Assembly: GCF_902500225.1 (NCBI RefSeq)
Contig: NZ_LR722661.1
Location: forward strand, 1-64,000
DNA: 64,000 nucleotides
Direction of reading: 5' to 3'
DNA from: Buttiauxella massiliensis
GTDB taxonomy: Bacteria; Pseudomonadota; Gammaproteobacteria; Enterobacterales; Enterobacteriaceae
Both the position numbers and the translations under genes were made by a program. Below the pieces are notes generated by a model. That model saw only the letters and a program-made list of their open reading frames with translations. It did no database searches and was not told the origin of the DNA. The stretch's first letter is position 1, and every line of letters starts with the position of its first letter. Positions 44,007 to 53,538 of this stretch are shown here, piece after piece.

Positions 44007-44048
44007 ATGAACATCACCTGGCGCTACGATTTCTTGCCCGATGCGTAA
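44007..44048 (+). CDS. Possible 13-residue upstream peptide overlapping the TVP38 gene
   Basis: ATG at 44007, with AAGGA 8 bases before it, opens a frame of 13 codons (MNITWRYDFLPDA) that ends in TAA at 44046-44048, inside the next gene, whose ATG is at 44041. The ribosome site is better than any immediately before 44041, so it may couple translation. It could also be a decayed N-terminus of the downstream gene. Confidence 0.4.
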   Translation: MNITWRYDFLPDA

Positions 44049-44700
44049 GTTACTTTTTGCCGCTCTGGTGGTTGTTTTTATCCTGCTAATTATCTTCCTG
44101 CCGCCGGGTAGTCTGGCGGCACTGCAACATTATCAGTCACAATTCTCTACATGGCATCAGTTGCATCCGCTGCAAACGGCACTGGCATTTTTTGTAATTT
44201 ATGTTGTGGTCACCACCCTTTCGATTCCCGGTGCCACACTATTAACGCTGCTGGCAGGTTCGCAATTTGGTTTGATTCAGGGAACCATGCTGGTGGCGCT
44301 GGCTGCAACCTGTGGTGCCACGCTCGCGATGCTCATCAGCCGCTATTTGTTACGTGACTGGGTACTGTTTCGTTTTGCCGCGCCGATGTCGGCGATTAAC
44401 CGCGGCATGGAGCGCGAAGGGTTGTACTATCTTTTTGCGCTACGACTAACGCCTGTTTTCCCGTTCTTTCTGATAAATTTGTTGATGGGCCTGACGCCAA
44501 TCAAAACGCTGCGCTATTTTGCCGTTAGCCTTGTCGGGATGCTGCCGGCGATCGTGGTTTATCTCAACGCTGGGCGCCAACTGAGCCAGTTGCGTACCCT
44601 TAGCGATATTCTTTCACCCGGCATGATCGTGATGTTTATTTTGTTGGGTTTGCTGCCGCTGGCGTCACGCCGGTTAGTCCGCATGCTCCGAAAATCATAA
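44041..44700 (+). CDS. TVP38/TMEM64 (DedA-related) membrane protein, YdjX/YdjZ type
   Basis: A 219-residue inner-membrane protein of the SNARE-associated/TVP38 family. The family core is visible: IPGATLLTLLAGSQFG (about 61-76), RGMEREGLYYLFALRLTPVFPFFLINLLMGLT (about 121-152, here cited in parts: RLTPVFPF and LINLLMGL) and a GMLPAIVVYLNAG segment. Members act in lipid and lipid-carrier handling at the membrane. In E. coli xthA is followed by ydjX-ydjY-ydjZ; here only one such gene remains and no ferredoxin-like ydjY. Confidence 0.85.
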   Translation: MRKLLFAALVVVFILLIIFLPPGSLAALQHYQSQFSTWHQLHPLQTALAFFVIYVVVTTLSIPGATLLTLLAGSQFGLIQGTMLVALAATCGATLAMLISRYLLRDWVLFRFAAPMSAINRGMEREGLYYLFALRLTPVFPFFLINLLMGLTPIKTLRYFAVSLVGMLPAIVVYLNAGRQLSQLRTLSDILSPGMIVMFILLGLLPLASRRLVRMLRKS

Positions 44701-44710
44701 GGACTCCACT

Positions 44711-45886
44711 TTGCGCCCTTTAACGCTTTTGCTGTCACTTGTTGCGTTCAGCTTCACAACCTTTGCACAACCCACCAACTGGAACACACTGCGCGAGCAG
44801 GCGAACGGTCAGACCGTTTACTTCAACGCCTGGGGTGGCGACCCGGCGGTAAACAGTTATCTCGACTGGGTAGCAAGTGAAATGAAGCAGCAGTACGGCG
44901 TGACGGTAAAAGTGGTGCGCCTGGCTGATGCCGCTGATGCGGTAAAACGCATTCAGAGTGAAGCCGCCGCCGGACGCAAAGAAAATGGTTCGGTTGATTT
45001 ACTGTGGGTCAACGGTGAAAACTTCCGCACATTGAAACAAGCTGGATTGTTGAAAGAAGGCTGGGCATGGGAATTACCCAACTGGCGTTATGTAGACCAG
45101 AAGAAACCCGTGCGCGAAGATTTCTCCCAGCCGACGGACGGTGCTGAAGCCCCCTGGGGCAGCGCACAGTTGATGTTGATTGGCAACAAACAACCTGATG
45201 TTAAATTCCCGCGTAGCGCAGCCGAACTACTGGTATTCGCCGAAAAAAAACCAGGTAAACTGAGCTATCCTCGCCCACCCGATTTTACCGGTACCGCATT
45301 TATCGAGCAGTTACTGATTGTGCTGACCCACGACACACAGGCGCTACGCCTGCCGCCGGATCCCGCGACCTTTAAACAAGTCACTGCTCCACTGTGGGAG
45401 TACCTGGATAAACTGCATCCTCTATTGTGGCGCGAAGGTAAAGCTTTCCCACCAACACCCGCACGCATGGACCGTATGCTGGCAGATGGCGAGTTGCTGT
45501 TTTCTGTGACATTCAATCCCGCACACGTCGATAACCTTATCGACCGCAAACAACTGCCGAAAACAGCACAAGCCTTTGGCTTTGAAAAAGGCATGTTGGG
45601 CAACGTCCATTTTGTGACTATTCCAGCCAATGCCCGCGCCCAGGCAGGAGCTCAGGTGCTGGCAAATTTCCTGATGTCGCCACAAGCGCAAATTCGCAAA
45701 GCCACCCCGGCAATCTGGGGTGATGCCACCATTCTGGATAGCGCAACGCTACCTGCGCCATTAAATGAACAGCTTGATGCGCAAAAACCAGTCCATCAGC
45801 AAGCGGTGCCATATCTGGCTGAACCTCATTCTGCCTGGGTTGATGCGCTAGAAAAAGAGTGGTTACAGCGCTACGGAGCGAAGTGA
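44711..45886 (+). CDS. ynjB: Periplasmic binding protein YnjB of an ABC transporter
   Basis: A 391-residue extracellular solute-binding protein (thiamine/iron-type, family 1) with signal peptide TLLLSLVAFSFTTFA. The start is TTG at 44711, with AAGGA upstream. YFNAWGGDPAVNSYLDW and the later WGDATIL stretch match E. coli YnjB. With YnjC and YnjD it makes an importer of unknown substrate. It is 10 bases after the TVP38 gene and overlaps ynjC. Confidence 0.92.
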   Translation: MRPLTLLLSLVAFSFTTFAQPTNWNTLREQANGQTVYFNAWGGDPAVNSYLDWVASEMKQQYGVTVKVVRLADAADAVKRIQSEAAAGRKENGSVDLLWVNGENFRTLKQAGLLKEGWAWELPNWRYVDQKKPVREDFSQPTDGAEAPWGSAQLMLIGNKQPDVKFPRSAAELLVFAEKKPGKLSYPRPPDFTGTAFIEQLLIVLTHDTQALRLPPDPATFKQVTAPLWEYLDKLHPLLWREGKAFPPTPARMDRMLADGELLFSVTFNPAHVDNLIDRKQLPKTAQAFGFEKGMLGNVHFVTIPANARAQAGAQVLANFLMSPQAQIRKATPAIWGDATILDSATLPAPLNEQLDAQKPVHQQAVPYLAEPHSAWVDALEKEWLQRYGAK

Positions 45887-47463
45887 GTAACCGCGGGCTG
45901 CAACGCACATTAGCCTTGCTCGCAGTGGGGTGCGTTTTTGCTCCGCTGCTACCAGGCTTAGTGATGATGGCAAAACCAATGTTGATGCCCGATATCTGGC
46001 GTCAGCTTTGGGCCGACAACCAGTGGCCAGATGCGCTGCAGGCGACACTATATTCGACCATGATTAGTGTTATCGGCTCGTTGACTCTTTGCCTTGTACT
46101 GCTTTGCGGCTTATGGCCTGGCGCGCACTGGCAACGCTTGACCTCGCGACTGCCGCTACTTTTAGCGCTACCACACGTCGCTTTTGCCAGCGGTTTTTTA
46201 TTCCTGCTTTCCGATAATGGCTGGCTGGCGCGTCTATGCGGCGTGTCGTTTCATCTTGATGAAAATGGTGTTGGGCTGGGTATCTTACTGGCGCTGAAAG
46301 AGTGTTGGTTCCTGCTATGGATTACCAGCACACAGCTCAACCAGCAGTCCCTTTCCCAACAGCTTACCGTGGCACAAAGCCTGGGCTATGGCCCATTGCA
46401 AAGCCGCATTCGGGTGCTGGTCGCACAGTTATTGCCGCGCCTGAAATGGGCGTTGTTAGCGGTGGTGGCCTACAGCCTGTCTGTCGTGGATGTGGCAATC
46501 ATTCTGGGTCCATCCAATCCACCAACACTCGCCGTTCTGGCCTGGCAGTGGCTTAACGATGCCGATCCACAACGTGTGGCAATGGGCATGTTGACGTCAA
46601 TGCTGCTGGTGGTGATGCTGGTAATTTTTACTACCGTTGGCTACGCCATATGGCGGTTGAGCCGCCGCTGCCTGGGACAATTTTCCGGGAAGCGCCATCA
46701 ACTCAGCATTCAGCCTCTGGCAATAGGATCAGGTTTTATCATGACCCTCACAGGCGTTGCAGCGATAGCAATGCTGGTGATGTGGTCATTTGCAGATGGC
46801 TGGTTTTACCCGGCACTCTTGCCCGATGCATTCGCCCTTTCCGGCTGGCAAGCGGCTGAACTATCACCTTTACTCACCACATTAGTGCTGGCGCTGGCAA
46901 GCAGCCTGATAGGTTTACTGGTGGTTGTTCTGTGGCTGGAAGGGGGAAGTTCACGTTTTGATCTCTGGCTTGCGCTACCGCTTTTCTTACCCGCTCTACC
47001 GTTGGTTGCTGGGCAATATCAGATATTGCTGGTTATGGAGCAGGACGGGAGTTGGCTGGGCGTTATCTGGAGCCATTTGCTGTGGGTTGTCCCCTACATG
47101 CTTCTGGTCGCACGCCCCGCATGGCAACAGTTTGATTCGCGCCTGGCGATTACTGCGCAAACATTTGGCTGGTCACCGTGGAAGATTTTATGCTGGGTTA
47201 AGCTGCCATTGCTTATCCGCCCCCTACTGGCAGCACTGGCTGTCGGGTTTTCGGTGAGCGTCGCGCAATATTTACCGACGCTGTACGCAGGTGCCGGGCG
47301 CTTTACCTCCGTCACAACAGAAACTGTGGCGCTCAGTAGCGGCGGCGACCCGCAGCAACAGGCCATTCAGGCGTTGCTACAAATGCTACTTCCGGCAATC
47401 ATGTTTATTGTCATGCGACAGCTCAGCAGTCTGTTTACCCATTATCGACAAGGATTACGCTGA
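45883..47463 (+). CDS. ynjC: ABC transporter permease YnjC
   Basis: A fused double permease of 526 residues with about twelve helices and two binding-protein-dependent transport domains; each half has an EAA-like loop (AQSLGYGPLQSRIRVLVAQL near 165-185 and AQTFGWSPWKILCWVKLPLL near 425-445). I chose GTG at 45883 because it overlaps the ynjB TGA (GTGA) and has CGGAG 7 bases before; a GTG at 45859 is possible. It overlaps ynjD as TGATG. Confidence 0.93.
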   Translation: MSNRGLQRTLALLAVGCVFAPLLPGLVMMAKPMLMPDIWRQLWADNQWPDALQATLYSTMISVIGSLTLCLVLLCGLWPGAHWQRLTSRLPLLLALPHVAFASGFLFLLSDNGWLARLCGVSFHLDENGVGLGILLALKECWFLLWITSTQLNQQSLSQQLTVAQSLGYGPLQSRIRVLVAQLLPRLKWALLAVVAYSLSVVDVAIILGPSNPPTLAVLAWQWLNDADPQRVAMGMLTSMLLVVMLVIFTTVGYAIWRLSRRCLGQFSGKRHQLSIQPLAIGSGFIMTLTGVAAIAMLVMWSFADGWFYPALLPDAFALSGWQAAELSPLLTTLVLALASSLIGLLVVVLWLEGGSSRFDLWLALPLFLPALPLVAGQYQILLVMEQDGSWLGVIWSHLLWVVPYMLLVARPAWQQFDSRLAITAQTFGWSPWKILCWVKLPLLIRPLLAALAVGFSVSVAQYLPTLYAGAGRFTSVTTETVALSSGGDPQQQAIQALLQMLLPAIMFIVMRQLSSLFTHYRQGLR

Positions 47464-48101
47464 TGCTGCGTGTTCAGGATTGTTCCATTTCTAATGCCAC
47501 CCGCTCGTTGATTCAGAATATAAGCTTCACGGTCTCTCCCGGTGAAGTATTGACGCTGATGGGCCCCTCCGGGGCAGGAAAATCGACATTTCTGAGTTGG
47601 ATGATTGGCGCGCTGCCAGCGGAATTTAGCGTTACAGGAGAGCTGTGGCTGAATCAGCAACGCCGCGATACGCTCCCAACCGCGCGGCGAAATATTGGCA
47701 TTCTTTTTCAGGATGCTCTGCTGTTTGCGCATTTGAATGTTGGACAAAACCTGGCGATGGCCCTTCCCGCAACAATTAAAGGGCGCGAACAACGGCAGTA
47801 TTATGTCGAACAAGCGCTGGCAAATGCGCAGCTAACCCATTTCTCTCGACGCGACCCTGCAACACTTTCCGGCGGTGAGCGCGCGCGTGTTAGCGTGTTG
47901 CGGGCATTGCTGGCGAAACCCGAAGCGTTATTGCTCGATGAGCCGTTTTCACGATTGGATCAAACCTTACGCGAGCAGTTCCGTCAGTTCGTCTGGCAGC
48001 AGGTTGAGCAACAAGCCATTCCGGTAGTACTGGTAACACACGATCCGCAAGACATTCCCACAGGTGGACATATTATTACGGTCAATGATTCCGGCTATTA
48101 A
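47463..48101 (+). CDS. ynjD: ABC transporter ATPase YnjD
   Basis: A 212-residue nucleotide-binding subunit. Walker A GPSGAGKST (about 34-42), Q-loop ILFQDALLF, signature LSGGERARV (about 134-142), Walker B ALLLDEPFSRLD and the switch His in VLVTHDP are all intact. Energises the YnjBCD importer. A hairpin terminator follows at 48137. Confidence 0.95.
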   Translation: MLRVQDCSISNATRSLIQNISFTVSPGEVLTLMGPSGAGKSTFLSWMIGALPAEFSVTGELWLNQQRRDTLPTARRNIGILFQDALLFAHLNVGQNLAMALPATIKGREQRQYYVEQALANAQLTHFSRRDPATLSGGERARVSVLRALLAKPEALLLDEPFSRLDQTLREQFRQFVWQQVEQQAIPVVLVTHDPQDIPTGGHIITVNDSGY

Positions 48102-48136
48102 TTTGTCATACATAATTATGCGTTATCGCAAGGAAT

Positions 48137-48175
48137 AGCCGCCGTTATTCGGCAAGAATAGCGGCTCTTTTTTCT
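48137..48175 (+). terminator. Terminator after ynjD
   Basis: AGCCGC and TATTC pair with GAATA and GCGGCT around a small loop, followed by CTTTTTTCT. It separates ynjBCD from ynjE. Confidence 0.85.
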
Positions 48176-48194
48176 CTTCTTTTCAGGTTATAAG

Positions 48195-49490
48195 ATGAAA
48201 CGTGTTTCTCAACTAACCGCCGCCTTGATGTTATCCGGGTTGGCGCATATGGCTTTCGCCTCAGGTCAGCCTTCTCAGATGACTTTCTCCAATCTTCAGG
48301 CGCAAAAAGGCGTGGTAATTGATACACGTCCAAGTGCCTTTTATAACGGCTGGCCACAAACCGTTCATGGTGTGGGTGGGCATGAACCTGCTGCACTAAA
48401 TTTGTCTGCCAGTTGGTTAGGTATGATGAACGATGAGCAGCTGCAACTGTGGGCAAAGCAACACAGCATCGCACCAGACAGCCTGATTGCGTTGTATGGT
48501 CAAGGCCCTGAAACCAAAGCAGTTAAAGAGCGACTGACTAACCTGGGCTACACACATATCGCCCTGCTCTCCGACGCTTTGCAGCAGCCTGCGCGCTTGC
48601 AGAAAATGTCGCACTTCGAGCAGCTCGTTTACCCGCAGTGGCTGCATAACCTGATGCAGAACAAACCTGTTGCAGCGAAACCTGCCGGTGAAGTGAAAAT
48701 CATCGAAGCCGCCTGGGGCGCACCTAAGCAGTATTTGCTGAGCCATATTCCGGGCGCGGATTACATCGACACCAACGATATCGAAAGCGAGCCGTTGTGG
48801 AATAAAGTGTCTGACGACAAGCTCAGGGCGTTGTTAGCCAAACATGGCATTCGCCATGACACCACCGTGGTGATGTACGGGCGTGATGTCTACGCTGCGG
48901 CACGCGTTGCGCAAATTCTGCTGTATGCAGGTGTGAAAGATGTGCGTTTGCTTGATGGCGGTTGGCAGAGCTGGTCTGACGCCAAACTGCCTGTCGAGCG
49001 CGGCCTGCCGAACGATGTAAAACCTGCGGCAGACTTTGGTGCGCCAATCCCGGGCCAGCCACAGCTGATGCTTGATACAGAACAGGCTCGCGGGCTACTT
49101 GGCCGTAAAGATGCGTCACTGGTCAGTATTCGTTCATGGCCAGAATTTATCGGCACTACCAGCGGCTATAGCTATATCAAGCCAAAAGGTGAAATTGCCG
49201 GGGCTCGTTGGGGTCATGCAGGTTCAGACTCCACCCATATGGAAGATTTCCATAATCCAGACGGCACTATGCGTTCTGCTGACGACATCGCAGCAATGTG
49301 GAAAAGCTGGAACATTACGCCGGATCAGCACGTGGCGTTCTATTGCGGCACCGGCTGGCGCGCATCAGAAACCTTCATGTATGCCCGTGCGATGGGGTGG
49401 CAGAATGTGGGCGTGTACGACGGTGGCTGGTATGAGTGGAGCAGTAATCCGAAGAACCCGGTTGTGAGTGGGGAGCGGAGGCCGGAATAG
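48195..49490 (+). CDS. ynjE: Thiosulfate sulfurtransferase YnjE
   Basis: A 431-residue secreted rhodanese with a signal peptide (LMLSGLAHMAFA). E. coli YnjE has three rhodanese domains; the same layout is seen here at about 25-140, 150-270 and 285-425, each with a DTRPSAF, GADYIDTND- or SIRSWPEF-type start. Only the last has the active Cys in YCGTGWRA (about 388). Moves sulfane sulfur from thiosulfate to cyanide in vitro; physiological acceptor uncertain. Confidence 0.95.
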   Translation: MKRVSQLTAALMLSGLAHMAFASGQPSQMTFSNLQAQKGVVIDTRPSAFYNGWPQTVHGVGGHEPAALNLSASWLGMMNDEQLQLWAKQHSIAPDSLIALYGQGPETKAVKERLTNLGYTHIALLSDALQQPARLQKMSHFEQLVYPQWLHNLMQNKPVAAKPAGEVKIIEAAWGAPKQYLLSHIPGADYIDTNDIESEPLWNKVSDDKLRALLAKHGIRHDTTVVMYGRDVYAAARVAQILLYAGVKDVRLLDGGWQSWSDAKLPVERGLPNDVKPAADFGAPIPGQPQLMLDTEQARGLLGRKDASLVSIRSWPEFIGTTSGYSYIKPKGEIAGARWGHAGSDSTHMEDFHNPDGTMRSADDIAAMWKSWNITPDQHVAFYCGTGWRASETFMYARAMGWQNVGVYDGGWYEWSSNPKNPVVSGERRPE

Positions 49491-49522
49491 GCTCCGTTTT
49501 TGCCCATATAGTAGGACGGTGA

Positions 49523-49662
49523 TTTTCCGTTCACCTGTAAGTTATTCGCTCCCATAAATTCCAGTGCACGGTGAACGTGCCAAGGAGAGAACGCCCTCTC
49601 CTTGGCACGTTCACCGTTAACGACAGTTGCAGAAGTCGCCAAACGTTCGGGTGAACGGAAAA
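49523..49662. repeat. Nested inverted-repeat element between ynjE and ynjF
   Basis: A perfect 22-bp inverted repeat, 49568-49589 and 49596-49617, with a 6-base centre AACGCC, contains GTGCCAAGGAGAG. It is enclosed by an outer 13-bp perfect pair, TTTTCCGTTCACC (49523-49535) and GGTGAACGGAAAA (49650-49662). The octamer GGTGAACG occurs in all four arms. There is no ORF. It lies between two convergent genes, so it may terminate both, but such length and nesting suggest a MITE-like element. Confidence 0.85.
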
Positions 49663-49705
49663 ACCTCTCATCTTACAGATCCCTCTCAAGGGATAAGGGA
49701 CCAGG

Positions 49706-50320
49706 TTAAATCACCCGCCTCAGTGTCTCATACCCACTCCACACCCGCGTAAACGTCGTCATCCAACACAACGCTCCAAACACCCACGCGAACCAGGCAA
49801 ACCACTGTGGAAACAGGCAACTCAACACAAATAATGCAATTGTCTCTGTGCCCTCGGTCAACCCGCCCAGATAGTAAAACGATTTATGCGCATAGCCTGG
49901 GTTATCAAGCTGGTGTTTTTGCGCCACCGCTGCAAAAGCCAGAAAACTACTGCCGGTGCCAATAAACGCGAACAGCAACCAGCCGCCCGCCAGCGCATTT
50001 TGCGCGGGGTCAGCGAGAATAAAACCAAACGGCACCAGCGCGTAAAACAGAAAATCTAACGAGATATCAAGGAAACCACCGGCATCGGTTAGCCCGCGTC
50101 GCCGCGCAAGTGCGCCATCTAAACCATCAAACAGGCGATTCAGCATAATGGCTACCAGCGCTGCGCCATACCATTGCAATGCAAGGAAAGGCAGAGCCAG
50201 TACTCCGATGGCAAAACCAAACATCGTCAGCCCATCCGGGGTGATGACACTTTTGTCCAGTTTGGCTGCCAGGCGTTCTAGTGAAGGTTTTATGCGCGGA
50301 TGAAGGTAGCTATCAAACAT
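49706..50320 (-). CDS. ynjF: CDP-alcohol phosphatidyltransferase family protein YnjF
   Basis: A 204-residue membrane enzyme with the family motif D-x2-D-G-x2-A-R-x8-G-x3-D-x3-D, visible as LFDGLDGALARRRGLTDAGG plus FLDISLDF (about 63-92). It makes phospholipid-type bonds from CDP-alcohols; the product of YnjF is not known. It overlaps ynjA by 8 bases. Confidence 0.95.
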   Translation of the reverse strand: MFDSYLHPRIKPSLERLAAKLDKSVITPDGLTMFGFAIGVLALPFLALQWYGAALVAIMLNRLFDGLDGALARRRGLTDAGGFLDISLDFLFYALVPFGFILADPAQNALAGGWLLFAFIGTGSSFLAFAAVAQKHQLDNPGYAHKSFYYLGGLTEGTETIALFVLSCLFPQWFAWFAWVFGALCWMTTFTRVWSGYETLRRVI

Positions 50321-50888
50321 GGAGCTTTTTCCCTGGTTCGCTCACACATAACCCTTGCGCCGGAATATCCAGCGCGGCATTAAAGCGTGCAGATAGGTTT
50401 TGAAAAGCAATTAGCGCGGTTAATTCGGTGATAGTTTTCTCATCGTAATGCGTTTTCAGTTCGGCTTTTAGCGCATCACTGATTTGCGGAGGTGTTGCGG
50501 TCATGGCGTCAGCATAGGCCAACGCAGCCTGCTCCTTGGCTGAAAACAATGTTTCTTCACGCCAGTTAGCCACCGCCAGCACTTTGTCCATCGAACCACT
50601 GCGTTCAGCCAGCCGTAAGCTATTGGCATCAATACAGAATTCACAACAGCACTGCTGGGAAACACGGGTCATCACCAGCGAGCGCACCACCGGGTCGATA
50701 CCAGAGCGGCGTCTTTCAAGAAACCCAACAAACAAAGCCACCAGCCAGAATAGATAAGGAAAACGCCCCCACCAACGTGTAGGGTTCAGCACCGCACCGA
50801 AGTGCTTTTCCTGCATTGAAATAATAGGCCGCAAACTGGCAGGCAATTTTTTAAGCGGCGTCACCCATGGAGAGCTGTTTTTAATCAT
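50313..50888 (-). CDS. ynjA: AhpD-like carboxymuconolactone decarboxylase family protein YnjA
   Basis: A 191-residue protein matching E. coli YnjA: the segment NPTRWWGRFPYLFWLVALFVGFLERRRS (in parts RWWGRFPY and FLERRRS), the redox motif in CCCEFCIDANS (C-x2-C, about 88) and FQNLSARFNAALDIPAQGLC near the end. The all-helical AhpD fold suggests a thiol-disulfide or peroxide-linked role. In E. coli ynjA is next to ynjB; here it is joined to ynjF by an 8-base overlap. Confidence 0.92.
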   Translation of the reverse strand: MIKNSSPWVTPLKKLPASLRPIISMQEKHFGAVLNPTRWWGRFPYLFWLVALFVGFLERRRSGIDPVVRSLVMTRVSQQCCCEFCIDANSLRLAERSGSMDKVLAVANWREETLFSAKEQAALAYADAMTATPPQISDALKAELKTHYDEKTITELTALIAFQNLSARFNAALDIPAQGLCVSEPGKKLHV

Positions 50889-50964
50889 AATTCGGGAAGA
50901 TCTTCAGATAATCTTTGGTGGCGCGTATTATGCCACGCCCATAGACAAAGAACGGATTGGTATC

Positions 50965-51372
50965 ATGAAAACCATTGATGTTGTTGCTGGGATAATCCAG
51001 CAGCACGGTAAAATTTTGCTTGCTCGTCGCCCGGAAAGTGGCGATCAAGCAGGTTTATGGGAATTTCCTGGTGGAAAGGTAGATAACGGTGAATCACAGC
51101 CGCAAGCCCTGGCTCGGGAACTGAAAGAAGAGTTAATGATTGAAGCGTTAGTGGGCGATTATATTGCCAGCCATAAGCGTGAAGTATCAGGAAGGATCGT
51201 TCATTTACATGCGTGGCATGTGGGCGAATTTAGTGGGGAGCTAACAGCACTTTGCCATAGCGAACTGGCCTGGTGTTTACCTGCCGAGGCATTTGGTTAT
51301 GATCTCGCCCCGGCAGATATTCCGTTACTTGAAGCGTTTATGTCTTTACGCGACGCCAAACTAAAGGGTTAG
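50965..51372 (+). CDS. nudG: CTP pyrophosphohydrolase NudG
   Basis: NudG hydrolyses CTP and oxidised pyrimidine and purine nucleotides (5-hydroxy-CTP, 2-hydroxy-dATP) to monophosphates. The 135 residues equal E. coli. The complete Nudix box is GGKVDNGESQPQALARELKE plus E (about 37-58). The last 35 bases overlap ynjH tail to tail. Confidence 0.96.
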   Translation: MKTIDVVAGIIQQHGKILLARRPESGDQAGLWEFPGGKVDNGESQPQALARELKEELMIEALVGDYIASHKREVSGRIVHLHAWHVGEFSGELTALCHSELAWCLPAEAFGYDLAPADIPLLEAFMSLRDAKLKG

Positions 51373-51619
51373 TGCTAAGCGTTTTTTCATCACGCTGGCA
51401 TTGCAGCAATACGCCTCCATCAGCTTTCACCACAGCCCCTTCAGAATAGTTTTGATCCTGATAAATGCAGCATTGGTTACAGGGCGCAGCACGCTGCCCC
51501 TGAGTGCTGAACACTTCCGGCGGCACCGATATATCTACCTGCGGATCAAGACGCTGCGCCATCACAGGCAGAGTCACCATCAGCGCTACGGCGCCGGCGA
51601 GCAGGCTTCTTAGTTGCAT
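51338..51619 (-). CDS. ynjH: Small secreted protein YnjH (DUF1496)
   Basis: A 93-residue protein with signal peptide [16 protein letters not shown] and a four-Cys mature part (CNQCCIY and later LLQC). It starts inside the 3' end of topB (74-base overlap) and ends within nudG. I chose ATG 51619 because the signal peptide then begins properly. Function unknown. Confidence 0.88.
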   Translation of the reverse strand: MQLRSLLAGAVALMVTLPVMAQRLDPQVDISVPPEVFSTQGQRAAPCNQCCIYQDQNYSEGAVVKADGGVLLQCQRDEKTLSTNPLVWRRVKT

Positions 51620-53534
51620 TATCACTTCCCTCTTTTTTCGCCCATTGCTTACGCGATTTTTTCTGCTCGTCAGGCGCTTTAACACCTATGAAAGCATGAT
51701 GAACCGGCTTGGTTCGAGCCTGGTGAATCAGGTCATACAGCGTTTGTACCAATGGTTGCATGAAGTCCTGATAACGGCACTGCTTTTCGCTGATTTGCGT
51801 CAGCGTCGATTCCCATTGCGCCGTCATATCCGGCCTTGCGGCCAGTTCCGGGAGCGAGTGAATTAACGCTCGTCCGGCATCCGATGAATGAATATAGCGG
51901 CCTTTTTTGACCAGAAACGTTCGCTTAAACAAAAGCTCAATGATCCCGGCGCGGGTCGCTTCAGTGCCCAGTCCATCTGTGGCGCGCAGGATCTTTTTAA
52001 GATCTTTATCCTGCACAAAACGTGCAATCCCGGTCATCGCGGACAGCAGTGTCGCATCAGTGAAGTGGCGCGGTGGCTGGGTCTGGCGTTCAATCACCTC
52101 GCCTTTTTCACACAGCAGTTCATCACCTTTGGCCACCACCGGAAGCGGTGTACCATCGTTCTCTTCATCGCGTTCTTTGCCGCCAAGCAGCGTGCGCCAA
52201 CCGGCTTCGGCGAGGAAACGCGCTTTGGCGTTGAACTTGCCGCCTGCGATATCGAGATCAATGGTGCATTTGCGGAACACTGCATCGGCACAGAACTGCA
52301 TTAAGTATTGTCGGGCAATCAGGTTGTAAACTTTAGCTTCATTTTCAGAGAGCGAAATTTTGGAGCTACGTGCAGTAGGAATGATTGCATGGTGAGCATC
52401 GACTTTTTTGTCATCCCAGCAGCGGTTACGCAGGTCGGTATTCAGCACAGGCTGCGGGAATAAATCAGGCTGGTGAATGCTAATCGCATTGAGTACCGCA
52501 TGACGCCCGGCGAAATGCTCATCCGGCAGATAACGGCTATCCGAACGCGGGTAAGTAATTAGTTTGTGGGTTTCGTACAACTTCTGGCAGATATCCAACA
52601 CGTTCTGTGCACTTAGCCCAAAACGCTTTGCCGCCTCGATTTGCAGGCTAGAGAGCGAGAACGGTAGCGGAGCGACTTCTGATTCCCGTTTATCATTATA
52701 GGCGGTGACGATGGCTGGTTGCCCGCCAATACGGTTGACCACATGTTCAGCCAGCGGACGATGCAGCAAACGCCCTTCTTCATCTTGATACGGTTCGCAA
52801 GACTCGCTGGGTATCCAGGTGGCGACAAAACGCTCATCCGCAGGCGTGACGATATGTGCTTTCACTTCAAAGAAATCTTTAGCGATGAAATTCTCGATTT
52901 CTTCATCGCGACGCACCACCAGTCCAAGCACTGGCGTTTGCACACGGCCGACCGAAAGTACGCCCTGATAACCTGCGTTACGCCCAAGAATGGTGTAGGC
53001 ACGAGTCATGTTGATGCCATAAAGCCAGTCGGCACGCGCACGTGCGAGTGCCGAAACACACAAGGGTATAAATTCGCTGTTCGCACGCAGACGGCTGATA
53101 GCGCGTTCAACGGCTTGCGGGTTGAGATCGTTTATCAGGCAGCGTTGAACCTGCTGGCGCTTTGCCGGAGCCAGGTCGAGATAGTCGAGTACTTCATCCA
53201 CCAGCAACTGCCCTTCACGATCCGGGTCACCCGCATGAACCACTTCGTCAGCCTGGACGAGCAATTTTTTGATGGCGTTGAGCTGTTTGGTGACTGATGG
53301 ACGCGGCTGCAACTGCCATTTTTCCGGCACGATTGGCAGGTCGGCGAGGTTCCAGCGCGCGTATTTTGCGTCGTAAGCATCCGGCTGAGCCTGTTCCAGC
53401 AGGTGACCGATACACCAGGTCACCACTTGCCCATTCCCACATTCAATGAACCCATCGCCACGACGATGGGGTTTTGGGAGCACATCAGCAATAGCGCGAG
53501 CGAGGCTGGGTTTTTCGGCAATAAACAGACGCAT
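51546..53534 (-). CDS. topB: DNA topoisomerase III
   Basis: A type IA topoisomerase that decatenates replicated DNA. From ATG 53534 it has 662 residues (E. coli 653), with the TOPRIM domain ([27 protein letters not shown]) and the nucleophile Tyr in [12 protein letters not shown] (about 328). The C-terminal tail is basic and differs from E. coli ([13 protein letters not shown]). The gene lies 4 bases past selD. Confidence 0.97.
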   Translation of the reverse strand: MRLFIAEKPSLARAIADVLPKPHRRGDGFIECGNGQVVTWCIGHLLEQAQPDAYDAKYARWNLADLPIVPEKWQLQPRPSVTKQLNAIKKLLVQADEVVHAGDPDREGQLLVDEVLDYLDLAPAKRQQVQRCLINDLNPQAVERAISRLRANSEFIPLCVSALARARADWLYGINMTRAYTILGRNAGYQGVLSVGRVQTPVLGLVVRRDEEIENFIAKDFFEVKAHIVTPADERFVATWIPSESCEPYQDEEGRLLHRPLAEHVVNRIGGQPAIVTAYNDKRESEVAPLPFSLSSLQIEAAKRFGLSAQNVLDICQKLYETHKLITYPRSDSRYLPDEHFAGRHAVLNAISIHQPDLFPQPVLNTDLRNRCWDDKKVDAHHAIIPTARSSKISLSENEAKVYNLIARQYLMQFCADAVFRKCTIDLDIAGGKFNAKARFLAEAGWRTLLGGKERDEENDGTPLPVVAKGDELLCEKGEVIERQTQPPRHFTDATLLSAMTGIARFVQDKDLKKILRATDGLGTEATRAGIIELLFKRTFLVKKGRYIHSSDAGRALIHSLPELAARPDMTAQWESTLTQISEKQCRYQDFMQPLVQTLYDLIHQARTKPVHHAFIGVKAPDEQKKSRKQWAKKEGSDNATKKPARRRRSADGDSACDGAAS

Positions 53535-53538
53535 CAGA

